Source: URNF01 sp045594105 (lineage in GTDB: Bacteria > Bacillota > Clostridia > Oscillospirales > Acutalibacteraceae). From it: a DNA stretch of 32,870 bases. The notes below the pieces were generated by a model. It was not told the origin of the DNA. It saw only the letters and a program-made list of their open reading frames with translations, and did not search any database. The position numbers and the translations under genes were made by a program. The first letter of the stretch is position 1; the number at the start of each line of letters is the position of its first letter. Location of the stretch: contig JAZNXY010000005.1 in the NCBI GenBank assembly GCA_045594105.1, positions 1 through 32,870 on the forward strand. The letters run 5' to 3'. Below are positions 15,997-22,925 of this stretch, piece after piece.

Positions 15997-16062
15997 GCTT
16001 CTCCTTGAGGAGAAGCTGTCAGACGATAGTGTGACTGATGAGGTGTAGGACGCGAAGCATCC
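15997..16062. repeat. Palindromic intergenic repeat (REP-like) between ridA and leuA
   Basis: Three consecutive hairpins fill the ridA-leuA gap: a perfect 8-bp stem with TTGA loop (15997-16004 with 16009-16016), a 7-bp stem with one mismatch (16018-16024 with 16029-16035), and a 6-bp imperfect stem with GAA loop (16048-16062). The wording (TTCTCCTTGAGGAGAAG, then GACTGATGAGGTG) resembles the high-copy palindromic intergenic repeats I know from Ruminococcaceae-type genomes. Only one copy is in this window, so repeat status rests on that recognition. Confidence 0.55.
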
Positions 16063-16065
16063 GTT

Positions 16066-16440
16066 TTATTCTATTTCAGCGATGGTGTCAATCTCCACCA
16101 ATACGTTTTTCGGCAGCTCACGTACTGCTACGCAAGAACGTGCGGGCTTGCCGACAAAGTAGTTTGCATAAATCGCATTAAAAGCAGCGAAATCTTCCAT
16201 ATTACGTAAAAAGCACACGGTTTTTACCACGTTTTTCAGGTCACTGCCCGATGCTTCCAGCAATGCTTTGATGTTTTCACATACCCGAACGGTCTGTTCC
16301 TCGATGGTGTTACCCACAATATTGCCGGTGGCAGGGTCGATAGCGATCTGACCCGAGGTGAACACCAAATTGCCTGTTACCATCGCCTGCGAATACGGGC
16401 CGATGGCGGCAGGGGCTTTATCTGTAGAAATAACCTTCAT
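16066..16440 (-). CDS. ridA: RidA/YjgF/UK114-family enamine/imine deaminase
   Basis: 124 residues, the full family length. RidA hydrolyses reactive 2-aminoacrylate and 2-aminocrotonate, the enamine intermediates released by threonine/serine dehydratase. Motifs: APAAIGPYSQAM at the N-terminus, SGQIAIDP, and the active-site Arg region ARSCVAVRELPKNVLVEID at the end, written here as RSCVAVRELPKN. The ATG follows GAGGTA. It lies 12 bases downstream of ilvA, the enzyme that generates its substrates, so the neighbourhood matches the biochemistry well. Confidence 0.95.
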   Translation of the reverse strand: MKVISTDKAPAAIGPYSQAMVTGNLVFTSGQIAIDPATGNIVGNTIEEQTVRVCENIKALLEASGSDLKNVVKTVCFLRNMEDFAAFNAIYANYFVGKPARSCVAVRELPKNVLVEIDTIAEIE

Positions 16441-16452
16441 AATTTCAGTACC

Positions 16453-17646
16453 TCACTCTTTGATTTTGAAGCCCTCTTTTTCGAGAGCGGTGACAATTTC
16501 TCTGACGTGGTCAAAATCTCTCGTTTCCATTGCCACACGCAGATAACAGCCCGTAATGCTTTCGGTGTCGCCTTTTTCGTGATGCACACCGACCACGTTA
16601 CCGCCGCAATCAGCGATGATACGGGATACGTCTTTGAGCTGACCGGGTTTATCCACCAGCTCGATAAGCAACGAGGTGGAACGTCCCGAGTTCATAAGGC
16701 CACGGTCGATAACACGGGAGAGGATGGTAACGTCGATGTTACCGCCTGACACAACCGCCACAACCTTTTTGCCTTCAATCGGGAACTTGTTGAACATGGC
16801 GGCGGCAACCGCAACAGCGCCTGCACCTTCTGCAATCATCTTCTGTTTCTCGATGAGGGAGAGGATGGCGGTGGCGATTTCGTCTTCCGAAACAAGTGCA
16901 ATGTCGTCGACATACTCCTTGATAATATCGTATGTGTTTTCGCCGGGCTTCTTTACCGCAATACCGTCTGCGATGGTGGAAACGGTGTCAAGCCCTGCGG
17001 TGTCACCGGTTTTGAAGGCGTTGTACATACTGGGTGCACCTGCCGCCTGTACGCCGTATACCTTGATGTTGGGACGGATGGATTTCAATGCGAAAGCGAT
17101 GCCTGCGATAAGGCCACCGCCGCCGATAGGTACGATCACCGCATCAATATCATCTAAGTCGTTGGCAATTTCAAGACCGATAGTGCCTTGACCTGCGATA
17201 ACGTTTTCGTCGTCAAAGGGATGCACGAAGGTATACCCTTTTTCGTCCCGCAAGCGTAACGCTTCGGCATAGGCATCGTCATAACAGCCCTTTACAAGCT
17301 TTACCTGTGCGCCATACCCTTTGGTGGCTTCCACCTTGGAAATGGGGGCACTGTCGGGCAGACAAATCAGCGACGAGATACCGCATTTGGATGCCGCCAA
17401 CGCAACACCCTGTGCGTGGTTCCCTGCAGAGCAGGCAATAACACCATTTGCTTTTTCTTCGTCAGACAGCATGGCGATTTTATAACCCGAGCCACGCAGC
17501 TTAAAGGAACCTGTGTTTTGTAGATTTTCGGGTTTCAGATACAGCTCACACTGCGGGGCAATGGCGGGTGCACGTACCACCACTGTGGGACGTACGATGT
17601 CCTTTAAGACCATCGCAGCATGAAAAATCTTGTCAATTGTCAACAT
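16453..17646 (-). CDS. ilvA: Threonine ammonia-lyase (threonine dehydratase)
   Basis: 397 residues. A PLP enzyme deaminating threonine to 2-ketobutyrate, the entry to isoleucine. PLP-lysine motif ENLQNTGSFKLRG (about 47-59), SAGNHAQGVA, and the phosphate-binding GGGGLIAG near 182. After the catalytic domain (about 320) comes one ACT-like domain (LLIELVDKPGQLKDV-RIIADCGGN), the short architecture common in Clostridia rather than the two-ACT E. coli IlvA. The ATG at 17646 is preferred because AAAGGGG precedes it and because the upstream in-frame extension runs through the T-box terminator. It is the first gene after the T-box leader and so heads the ilv-leu operon. A catabolic TdcB-like role is less likely in this context. 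Confidence 0.94.
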   Translation of the reverse strand: MLTIDKIFHAAMVLKDIVRPTVVVRAPAIAPQCELYLKPENLQNTGSFKLRGSGYKIAMLSDEEKANGVIACSAGNHAQGVALAASKCGISSLICLPDSAPISKVEATKGYGAQVKLVKGCYDDAYAEALRLRDEKGYTFVHPFDDENVIAGQGTIGLEIANDLDDIDAVIVPIGGGGLIAGIAFALKSIRPNIKVYGVQAAGAPSMYNAFKTGDTAGLDTVSTIADGIAVKKPGENTYDIIKEYVDDIALVSEDEIATAILSLIEKQKMIAEGAGAVAVAAAMFNKFPIEGKKVVAVVSGGNIDVTILSRVIDRGLMNSGRSTSLLIELVDKPGQLKDVSRIIADCGGNVVGVHHEKGDTESITGCYLRVAMETRDFDHVREIVTALEKEGFKIKE

Positions 17647-17654
17647 AGGTTTTA

Positions 17655-17946
17655 CCCCTTTCAAAAAACAAAATCCTGTCTCTTCTATCAAAGAGACAGG
17701 ATTATTATCACTTGATAAAAATCTTGCGGTACCACTCTTCTTGCCGTTTATAACAACGACCACTCACCGTGACTATCATCACTCTCCGCAATAACGGTCG
17801 GACACCGTCTGCCCTACTGAATACTTCACGTATCGTTGGGGACAGCCGCTCCAAGGCGAGTTTACAAAACGGTTCTTCATCGGCTCACAGCTTCCGCCGA
17901 CTCTCTGTATCGGAAACACGTCTGCTTTTTCCTCTTCACAGCGTTT
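17655..17946 (-). ncRNA. T-box riboswitch leader of the ilv-leu operon (candidate leucine specifier)
   Basis: All parts of a T-box are present on the minus strand. The T-box core (GAGTGGTACCGCAAG) is at 17737-17723; its TGGT can pair with a tRNA acceptor end of discriminator A. The AGAGAG apical motif of stem I and the partner loop GCTGTGAGCCG lie around 17905-17880; an F-box-like CAGTAGGG...ACGG is at about 17820-17805. A base stem CGCT/AGCG with a GTGA/GGA k-turn (near 17943-17936 and 17854-17847) frames stem I. The specifier candidate just before the k-turn strand is CTC at 17860-17858 (leucine), as in the well-known B. subtilis ilv-leu leader; the assignment is by hand alignment. The terminator is 17703-17691/17684-17672 plus T run to 17662. 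Confidence 0.92.
17662..17703 (-). terminator. Regulated terminator of the T-box leader
   Basis: A 13-bp perfect stem (17703-17691 with 17684-17672), 6-base loop, then TTGTTTTTT. It ends about 16 bases before the ilvA start. Uncharged tRNA binding should favour the alternative antiterminator that includes the T-box core at 17723-17737. Confidence 0.9.
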
Positions 17947-17951
17947 TCCGT

Positions 17952-17980
17952 ATAGTACCACACTTTGTTTGGCTTGTCAA
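17952..17980 (-). promoter_or_regulatory. Promoter of the T-box/ilvA operon
   Basis: Minus-strand TTGACA (17980-17975), a perfect -35, 17-bp spacer, TACTAT (17957-17952) with a preceding TG-N. Transcription would begin near 17945, exactly where the T-box stem I base starts. Confidence 0.85.
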
Positions 17981-18023
17981 TAATTTTTCGCAAGTTTTTT
18001 ACTAAAAAGAAACTACCTATATA

Positions 18024-18569
18024 TTATAGCAGGGTTTCGTCGTATTGCGCGCGGATACCGCCGATAAATTTCGGACGGGTACGGGCGGCGAGAAGCACCG
18101 CTTCGCCGACAACATTTACCGACAAACGCACCGGTACAGCCACTTTTTTGAGGTGCATACCGATGAGGGTGCCGCCGATATCCAACCCTGCGTCCGCACG
18201 GATTTCCTCAACCGCAACGGGATGTGCAAAAGCGGCATAGGCGGCGGTGGCAAAGGAGCCGCCTGCTTTGGGCTGCGGCACCACATTCACGATGTCTGCC
18301 GTCGGTACAGCGGCTTTTTCCACAATGACAGCACGGTTTAAGTGTTCACAGCATTGTGCCGCCAGAAAGACACCGCTTTCCTGCGTTACTTCGTAAATGC
18401 CGTCAAACACGGCTTTGGCGACGTCTACGCCCGATGCTGTGCCGATTTTCTGTCCCGACACTTCGCTGGAGGAGCAGCCGACCACCAATATATCTCCCCG
18501 AGAAAGCCCTGCAACCGCAATCAGCTCTGCCGCAGCTTTTTTGGCGGTATCTTTTATTGTTTCAAGCAT
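18024..18569 (-). CDS. UPF0340 / TIGR01440 family protein (YwlG-like)
   Basis: 181 residues. It matches the conserved Firmicutes family UPF0340 through GDILVVGCSSSEVSG (about 25-40), FLAAQCCEHLNRA, VPQPKAGGSFATAAY and the end GGIRAQYD. The molecular function is unestablished; the conserved Cys-Cys-Glu-His stretch looks like a functional site. The ATG at 18569 is chosen because AAGGTG lies 8 bases before it, whereas the ATG at 18578 is 3 bases from that site. It has its own promoter facing away from the ECF gene. No hairpin terminator is seen between its stop and the T-box promoter, so some read-through into the ilv leader is possible. Confidence 0.9.
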   Translation of the reverse strand: MLETIKDTAKKAAAELIAVAGLSRGDILVVGCSSSEVSGQKIGTASGVDVAKAVFDGIYEVTQESGVFLAAQCCEHLNRAVIVEKAAVPTADIVNVVPQPKAGGSFATAAYAAFAHPVAVEEIRADAGLDIGGTLIGMHLKKVAVPVRLSVNVVGEAVLLAARTRPKFIGGIRAQYDETLL

Positions 18570-18597
18570 TGCATTCACCTTGACCTTAATTTTTTTC

Positions 18598-18626
18598 TTG
18601 CATTTAGTATACTACCGCAGTATACT
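18598..18626 (+). promoter_or_regulatory. Promoter of the ECF S-component gene, overlapping the divergent one
   Basis: TTGCAT (18598-18603), 17-bp spacer, TATACT (18621-18626). Its -10 lies inside the spacer of the minus-strand promoter. Confidence 0.65.
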
Positions 18627-18634
18627 CTTTGCAA
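18606..18634 (-). promoter_or_regulatory. Promoter of the UPF0340 gene, overlapping the divergent one
   Basis: Minus-strand TTGCAA (18634-18629), 17-bp spacer, TATACT (18611-18606). Both -10 boxes are part of the same self-complementary 8-mer AGTATACT, present at 18606-18613 and 18619-18626, so the two promoters interlock almost symmetrically and should compete for polymerase. Confidence 0.65.
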
Positions 18635-18660
18635 GACAATTTTGCAAAGAAGGTATTTGT

Positions 18661-19149
18661 ATGCAGAACAACAAAGTCAAAAAATTGGTTTTGGCGGCGC
18701 TTTTTACGGCATTGGCAACGGTAGCAACCGCGGTGATTGCCATTCCGTTACCCAATGGTTTTGCCAATCTGGGTGACACGGTCGTGTTGCTGGCAGGCGG
18801 CGTATTGGGCGGCCCGCTTGGCATTGTATCCGCAGCAGTCGGCTCGGCACTTGCGGACATATTGCTCGGCTATACGCTGTATGCCCCTGCAACCTTTGTC
18901 ATTAAGGGTGCTATGGCTACGGTGTTTTGGCTGGTATATGGCAAAAAAACCACCGTTTTACGCAGTATCACCGGCGCAGTCGTTGCAGAATGTATAATGG
19001 TAGGCGGCTATTTCCTGTATGAAACGATTTTGTATGGTGCTGTTGCGGCACTGCCCAGTGTTCTCGGCAACACGATACAGGGTGCTGTCGGTGCCGCCGT
19101 TGCGTGTGTGGTTTTGCCGCTTGTGAAACAAATGAAAAATATCGGTTAA
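18661..19149 (+). CDS. ECF transporter substrate-binding (S) membrane component
   Basis: 162 residues, almost wholly hydrophobic with about five or six membrane segments. It resembles the PF07155-type S components: an early A-A-L-F-T-A-L segment, PLPNGFANLGDTVVLLAGG, GGPLGIVSAAVGSALADIL, and YTLYAPATFVIKGAMA. S components bind a vitamin or precursor and share an energising module (EcfA/A'/T), which is not encoded here. Members of this subgroup have been linked to pyridoxine- or hydroxymethylpyrimidine-type substrates, but nothing in the sequence fixes the substrate, and no riboswitch precedes it. The start at 18661 follows AGAAGG by 7 bases. Confidence 0.85.
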   Translation: MQNNKVKKLVLAALFTALATVATAVIAIPLPNGFANLGDTVVLLAGGVLGGPLGIVSAAVGSALADILLGYTLYAPATFVIKGAMATVFWLVYGKKTTVLRSITGAVVAECIMVGGYFLYETILYGAVAALPSVLGNTIQGAVGAAVACVVLPLVKQMKNIG

Positions 19150-19173
19150 GCGACATATTTTTTGAAAAACCCC

Positions 19174-19202
19174 TTTTCACAATTAAAAAGTTGTGTTAAA
19201 AT
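19174..19202 (+). promoter_or_regulatory. Possible weak promoter of parA
   Basis: TTTTCA (19174-19179), 17-bp spacer, TAAAAT (19197-19202). The -35 is poor; an inverted repeat CACAA/TTGTG (19178-19182 and 19191-19195) lies in the spacer. Confidence 0.4.
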
Positions 19203-19232
19203 AGAATTTACTTGTAAGGAGGTGTGTACCGA

Positions 19233-19997
19233 ATGGTAAAAATCATTGCCGTGGTAAACCAAAAAGGCGGTGTCGGCAAGACCACCACCTCGGTGAACCT
19301 GTCCTCTGCACTCGGTGCGGCGGGAAAACGGGCTTTGCTGGTGGATATTGATCCGCAGGGTAATGCGACCAGCGGCGTCGGCGTGGACAAGCGTGCTGTC
19401 AAGATCTCTACATACGAATTGCTGACAGGACAAGCCACCCCTGCCGAAACGGTGGTACACACCGCATTTAAGAATCTCGATTTGCTGCCGTCCAATATCA
19501 ATTTGGCAGGTGCGGAAATCGAGCTGGTGGAAATGAACCGCCGTGAAAACCGCTTGAAAGCGGCTTTGGCGGCACTGCGAGACAATTATGATTTTATCCT
19601 CATCGACTGTCCGCCATCTCTCGGCTTGCTGACCTTGAACGGACTTTGTGCCGCAGACACCATTTTGGTGCCGATCCAGTGCGAATATTACGCACTGGAG
19701 GGTCTGTCACAGTTAATGGCGACCGTGCGGCAGGTAAAGCGGTTATATAACCCGAATCTTGACATTGAAGGCGTTTTGCCCACTATGTTTGACGGACGTT
19801 TGAATCTGACGCAGCAGGTGTTGCATGAGGTAAAACGCTTCTTCCCGAGAAAAGTATTCTCATCGGTCATTCCCCGTTCGGTACGTTTGTCCGAGGCACC
19901 CAGCTTCGGTAAACCGATCGGCTACTATGACCGTGGCAATAAAGGTGCGCTTGCGTATGACGCATTGGCGCAGGAAATCATCAAAAATAACAAGTAG
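19233..19997 (+). CDS. parA: ParA/Soj-type chromosome-partitioning ATPase
   Basis: 254 residues, chromosomal Soj size with no N-terminal HTH as in plasmid type Ia ParA. Deviant Walker A KGGVGKTTT (about residues 10-18), Walker A' DIDPQGNATSG, Walker B ILIDCPPSLGLLTLN, and PTMFDGRLNLTQQV late. It forms ATP-dependent dimers on DNA and is stimulated by ParB during origin segregation. The ATG at 19233 is 8 bases past a perfect AAGGAGGTG. It is followed after 11 bases by parB. Confidence 0.95.
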   Translation: MVKIIAVVNQKGGVGKTTTSVNLSSALGAAGKRALLVDIDPQGNATSGVGVDKRAVKISTYELLTGQATPAETVVHTAFKNLDLLPSNINLAGAEIELVEMNRRENRLKAALAALRDNYDFILIDCPPSLGLLTLNGLCAADTILVPIQCEYYALEGLSQLMATVRQVKRLYNPNLDIEGVLPTMFDGRLNLTQQVLHEVKRFFPRKVFSSVIPRSVRLSEAPSFGKPIGYYDRGNKGALAYDALAQEIIKNNK

Positions 19998-20008
19998 GAG
20001 GACCGACC

Positions 20009-20863
20009 ATGGCACAGAAAAAAGGCGGACTCGGCAAAGGTCTTGACCTGTTGTTTGCCGAAAACGCATTGGAAGATGCAGGTAAAGCGGTTACCCTGCC
20101 GATAGACGAAATTGAACCTAACCGTGACCAGCCACGTAAACAGTTTGACGATGCGGCACTGTCCGAGCTTTCCGCATCTATTGCACAGCACGGTGTGCTG
20201 CAACCTTTGTTGGTACGTCCGCTTGCGGGCGGCGGGTATCAGATCGTTGCGGGTGAGCGTCGCTGGCGTGCATCCCGTATGGCAGGTCTTACCGAAGTGC
20301 CTGCCGTTATCCGTGAAATGGATGACCGTGAAGCCGCAGAGCTCGCACTTATCGAAAATCTGCAGCGTGAAGACTTAAATCCGATGGAAGAAGCGATGGG
20401 CTATCGCACTTTAATGGAAACCCACGGGCTGACACAGGAAGAAACAGCCAAAGCGGTGGATAAATCCCGTCCCGCAGTGGCAAATGCACTGCGGTTGCTG
20501 CACCTGCCCGAAGAGGTTACCGTTATGGTGGCGGCCGGCACCTTGAGTGCAGGTCACGCACGTGCGATCTTGTCCTTTGATTCCCCCGAAAAGCAGATTG
20601 AAATGGCACGCTTTGCCGTTGAAAAAAGCGTTTCGGTGCGTGAACTCGAAAAGCTGGCAAAAGCGGCGAAAAAAGACCCCAAAAAAGTTGCGGCAACCGC
20701 TTTTCAACGTGACAGCTTCTACGATGAGGTGGAAATTGCACTGTCCGAGGCACTCGGTAGAAAAGTGCGTGTGATCGCAGGGGAAAAGAGTGGCACATTG
20801 TCGCTGGAATTTTATGACAAAGACGATTTGAAGGCACTTGCCAACAAATTGGGAGGAGAATAA
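20009..20863 (+). CDS. parB: ParB/Spo0J-type centromere-binding CTPase
   Basis: 284 residues, normal for chromosomal ParB. The N-terminal CTPase domain shows IEPNRDQPRKQFD, the phosphate-binding GERRWRASRMAG (about 87-98) and ENLQREDLNPMEEA; the central HTH covers LTQEETAKAVDKSRPAVANALRLL, cited here as TQEETAKAVDKSRPAVANAL; GHARAIL follows, and the C-terminal dimerisation tail contains LKALANKLGG. It loads at parS sites and spreads as a clamp. The usual GxRRxxA-type CTP motif is intact. The TAA is two bases from the serS start, so serS is in the same transcript. Confidence 0.96.
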   Translation: MAQKKGGLGKGLDLLFAENALEDAGKAVTLPIDEIEPNRDQPRKQFDDAALSELSASIAQHGVLQPLLVRPLAGGGYQIVAGERRWRASRMAGLTEVPAVIREMDDREAAELALIENLQREDLNPMEEAMGYRTLMETHGLTQEETAKAVDKSRPAVANALRLLHLPEEVTVMVAAGTLSAGHARAILSFDSPEKQIEMARFAVEKSVSVRELEKLAKAAKKDPKKVAATAFQRDSFYDEVEIALSEALGRKVRVIAGEKSGTLSLEFYDKDDLKALANKLGGE

Positions 20864-20865
20864 GC

Positions 20866-22155
20866 ATGTTAGACCTGAAAAGAATCCGTACCGATGCCGA
20901 CGGTGTAAAAGCGGCTATCAAAAAACGTGAAATGGACCTGGATGCCGTTATTGACGAAATCCTTGCCATTGATGAAAAACGTCGTGCATTGACCGGCGAA
21001 GTGGAAGCGATGAAGGCAGAGCAGAATGCCGTTTCCAAGAAGATTCCGCAGATTAAGAAGGAGGGCGGCGACGTTGCCGCTGTTATGGCGGAAATGAAAG
21101 AGCTGTCCGCTAAAATCAAAGAAAAAGACGCTGACCTTTCCGCTTTGGAGGATGCACAGAAGGACCTGATGCTCCGTTTGCCCAACCTGCCGGACGAAGA
21201 CGTTGTCGCAGGCGGCAAAGAGCAGAATGCGGAAGTGCGTTTGGACGGCGAAAAACCGCAGTTTGATTTCGAGCCCAAGAATCACGTGGACCTTTGCGAA
21301 TCGCTCGGTATGATCGATTACGAGCGTGGTGCGAAGCTCGCAGGTAACGGCTCCTGGGTATACCGTGGTGCCGGCGCACAGCTGGAATGGGCACTGCTCA
21401 ACTTCTTTATTTCCGAACACCTGGCAGACGGTTACGAACTGATTTTGCCGCCGCATATGCTCGGCTATCAGTGCGGTTACGTTGCGGGTCAGTTTCCGAA
21501 ATTCGCTGACGAAGTGTACTGGGTAAAAAATCCCACCTCCTCCGACGATAAGTTTATGCTGCCGACGGCAGAAACCGCACTTGTCAATCTGCATCGTGAC
21601 GAAATCATTCCCGCAGAACAACTGCCCTGCAAATATATTGCGTACACCCCCTGCTACCGTCGTGAAGCAGGCAGCTACCGTTCGGAAGAACGTGGTATGA
21701 TCCGTGGTCACCAGTTCAACAAGGTAGAAATGGTACAGTACACCACCGCCGAGGGCTCTGACGCCGCTTTCGAGGAACTGGTAGCAAAGGCGGAACGCCT
21801 TGTACACAAGCTCGGTCTGCACTATCGCCTCAGCAAGCTGGCGGCAGGTGACTGTTCCTTCTCTATGGCACGTACCTATGATATAGAAGTGTGGATTCCG
21901 TCTATGGGCATTTACAAAGAGGTCAGCTCTGCGTCTAATGCACGTGATTACCAGGCACGCCGTGGCAACGTGAAATACCGTGACGAGAACGGCAAGCTGC
22001 AGTTTGCACATACCCTTAATGCGTCAGGTCTTGCGACCAGCCGTGTGATGCCTGCTATCGTGGAGCAGTATCAGAATGCGGACGGCTCTGTGACCGTTCC
22101 CGAGGTGCTGCGTCCGTTTATGGGCGGTTTGGAAATCATTAAACCCAAGGGGTAA
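20866..22155 (+). CDS. serS: Seryl-tRNA synthetase
   Basis: 429 residues, typical bacterial type. An N-terminal tRNA-binding coiled coil (about 28-105, rich in Lys/Glu, e.g. EVEAMKAEQNAVSKKI) precedes the class II core. Motif 2 region PCYRREAGSYRSEERGMIRGHQF (quoted in part: CYRREAGSYRSEERGMIRG) and motif 3 region ALNASGLATSRVMPAIVEQY are intact, the latter visible as NASGLATSRVMPAIVEQYQ. AGGAG from the parB end serves as its ribosome binding site. No T-box leader precedes it, so any serine control would be from the parAB promoter region. parAB-serS adjacency is seen in several Clostridia near the chromosome origin. Confidence 0.97.
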   Translation: MLDLKRIRTDADGVKAAIKKREMDLDAVIDEILAIDEKRRALTGEVEAMKAEQNAVSKKIPQIKKEGGDVAAVMAEMKELSAKIKEKDADLSALEDAQKDLMLRLPNLPDEDVVAGGKEQNAEVRLDGEKPQFDFEPKNHVDLCESLGMIDYERGAKLAGNGSWVYRGAGAQLEWALLNFFISEHLADGYELILPPHMLGYQCGYVAGQFPKFADEVYWVKNPTSSDDKFMLPTAETALVNLHRDEIIPAEQLPCKYIAYTPCYRREAGSYRSEERGMIRGHQFNKVEMVQYTTAEGSDAAFEELVAKAERLVHKLGLHYRLSKLAAGDCSFSMARTYDIEVWIPSMGIYKEVSSASNARDYQARRGNVKYRDENGKLQFAHTLNASGLATSRVMPAIVEQYQNADGSVTVPEVLRPFMGGLEIIKPKG

Positions 22156-22160
22156 GAAAG

Positions 22161-22925
22161 ATGGCTGTATATACGCAGAAATTTTTTATACCGTCTTATG
22201 CAGTTGGCGCGGACAATCGTCTGCGCCTTTCTGCGTTGCTGCAATTTCAGCAGGAGGCGGGAGAACGGCAGATGTGTGAAAACGGTATGTCTTACAGTGT
22301 GTTAGGGGAGAGAGGTCTCGCCTTTTTGGTAACCCGACTCACCTCACACATCACCCGCTTGCCCAAAATGAATGAACCTGTTTTGCTCAACACGTGGCAT
22401 CGTAACGTGCGTGGGGTACAGTTTTTCCGTTGCTACACCTTAACCGACACACAGGGAAATCCGCTGTGTGAAAGCGTGACCGCCTTTGCGTTGGTGGATA
22501 CGGAAAACCATCGCTTGTTACGTCCCGACGCCTTGGGCGACCTGGCGTTACCCGATGATCTGAGCCACACGGTCAACTGTCCCGATCCCACAAAAGAGGT
22601 GCCGCCTGCACTTGCTGAGGTGGCGGCTGTCAAACCACGGTACAGCGAATTGGATCCCAACGGGCACGTCAATAATACACGGTATGCCGACTTTTTGTGC
22701 GATAATATTCCCAGCGGTATGGCACGTAAAAATCCTACCGAGCTGTATATCCGCTTTGAAAGAGAAACCCGCCCCGATGACCTTTTGACCATCTCTGCCG
22801 CAGAAGAACGGTGGCGGCAAGACGGGGTAACCGGCGGCGTGGCTTGGGTCGCAGGCAAGCATACCCGAGGGGATGCCTTTGTGGCACGGCTGACCTATGA
22901 GGATGACTATGTGCGGCGATTTTGA
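22161..22925 (+). CDS. Acyl-ACP thioesterase
   Basis: 254 residues, the bacterial form of the FatA/FatB (PF01643) family built of two hot-dog folds. N-terminal hot-dog: LRLSALLQFQQEAGERQ with LGERGLAFLVTRLTSHI; C-terminal hot-dog: SELDPNGHVNNTRYADFL (about 170-187), which contains the family's Asn-x-His elements, followed by ELYIRFERE and late AAEE-type acidic residues. It hydrolyses acyl-ACP to free fatty acid and so could terminate chain elongation; chain length is not predictable. It begins 5 bases after serS, and its 3' end overlaps the next gene. Confidence 0.9.
   Translation: MAVYTQKFFIPSYAVGADNRLRLSALLQFQQEAGERQMCENGMSYSVLGERGLAFLVTRLTSHITRLPKMNEPVLLNTWHRNVRGVQFFRCYTLTDTQGNPLCESVTAFALVDTENHRLLRPDALGDLALPDDLSHTVNCPDPTKEVPPALAEVAAVKPRYSELDPNGHVNNTRYADFLCDNIPSGMARKNPTELYIRFERETRPDDLLTISAAEERWRQDGVTGGVAWVAGKHTRGDAFVARLTYEDDYVRRF

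Noticed and set aside
15997..16062. Start of a CRISPR-like array or a second riboswitch before leuA
   Set aside because: The three hairpins differ in sequence, no spacer-repeat periodicity exists, and no T-box or other aptamer core is seen.
20500..20865. A T-box leader for serS
   Set aside because: serS starts two bases after parB; there is no leader, T-box core or terminator in front of it.
20869..22011. A 380-codon open frame on the minus strand across serS
   Set aside because: It is the antisense shadow of a clear seryl-tRNA synthetase; its translation has no family-like pattern, is rich in Phe/His/Cys/Val, and has no ribosome binding site or promoter.
19233..22155. A replication origin next to parAB
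   Set aside because: parAB often lie near oriC in Firmicutes, but no DnaA-box cluster, dnaA, rsmG or mnmG gene is visible here.
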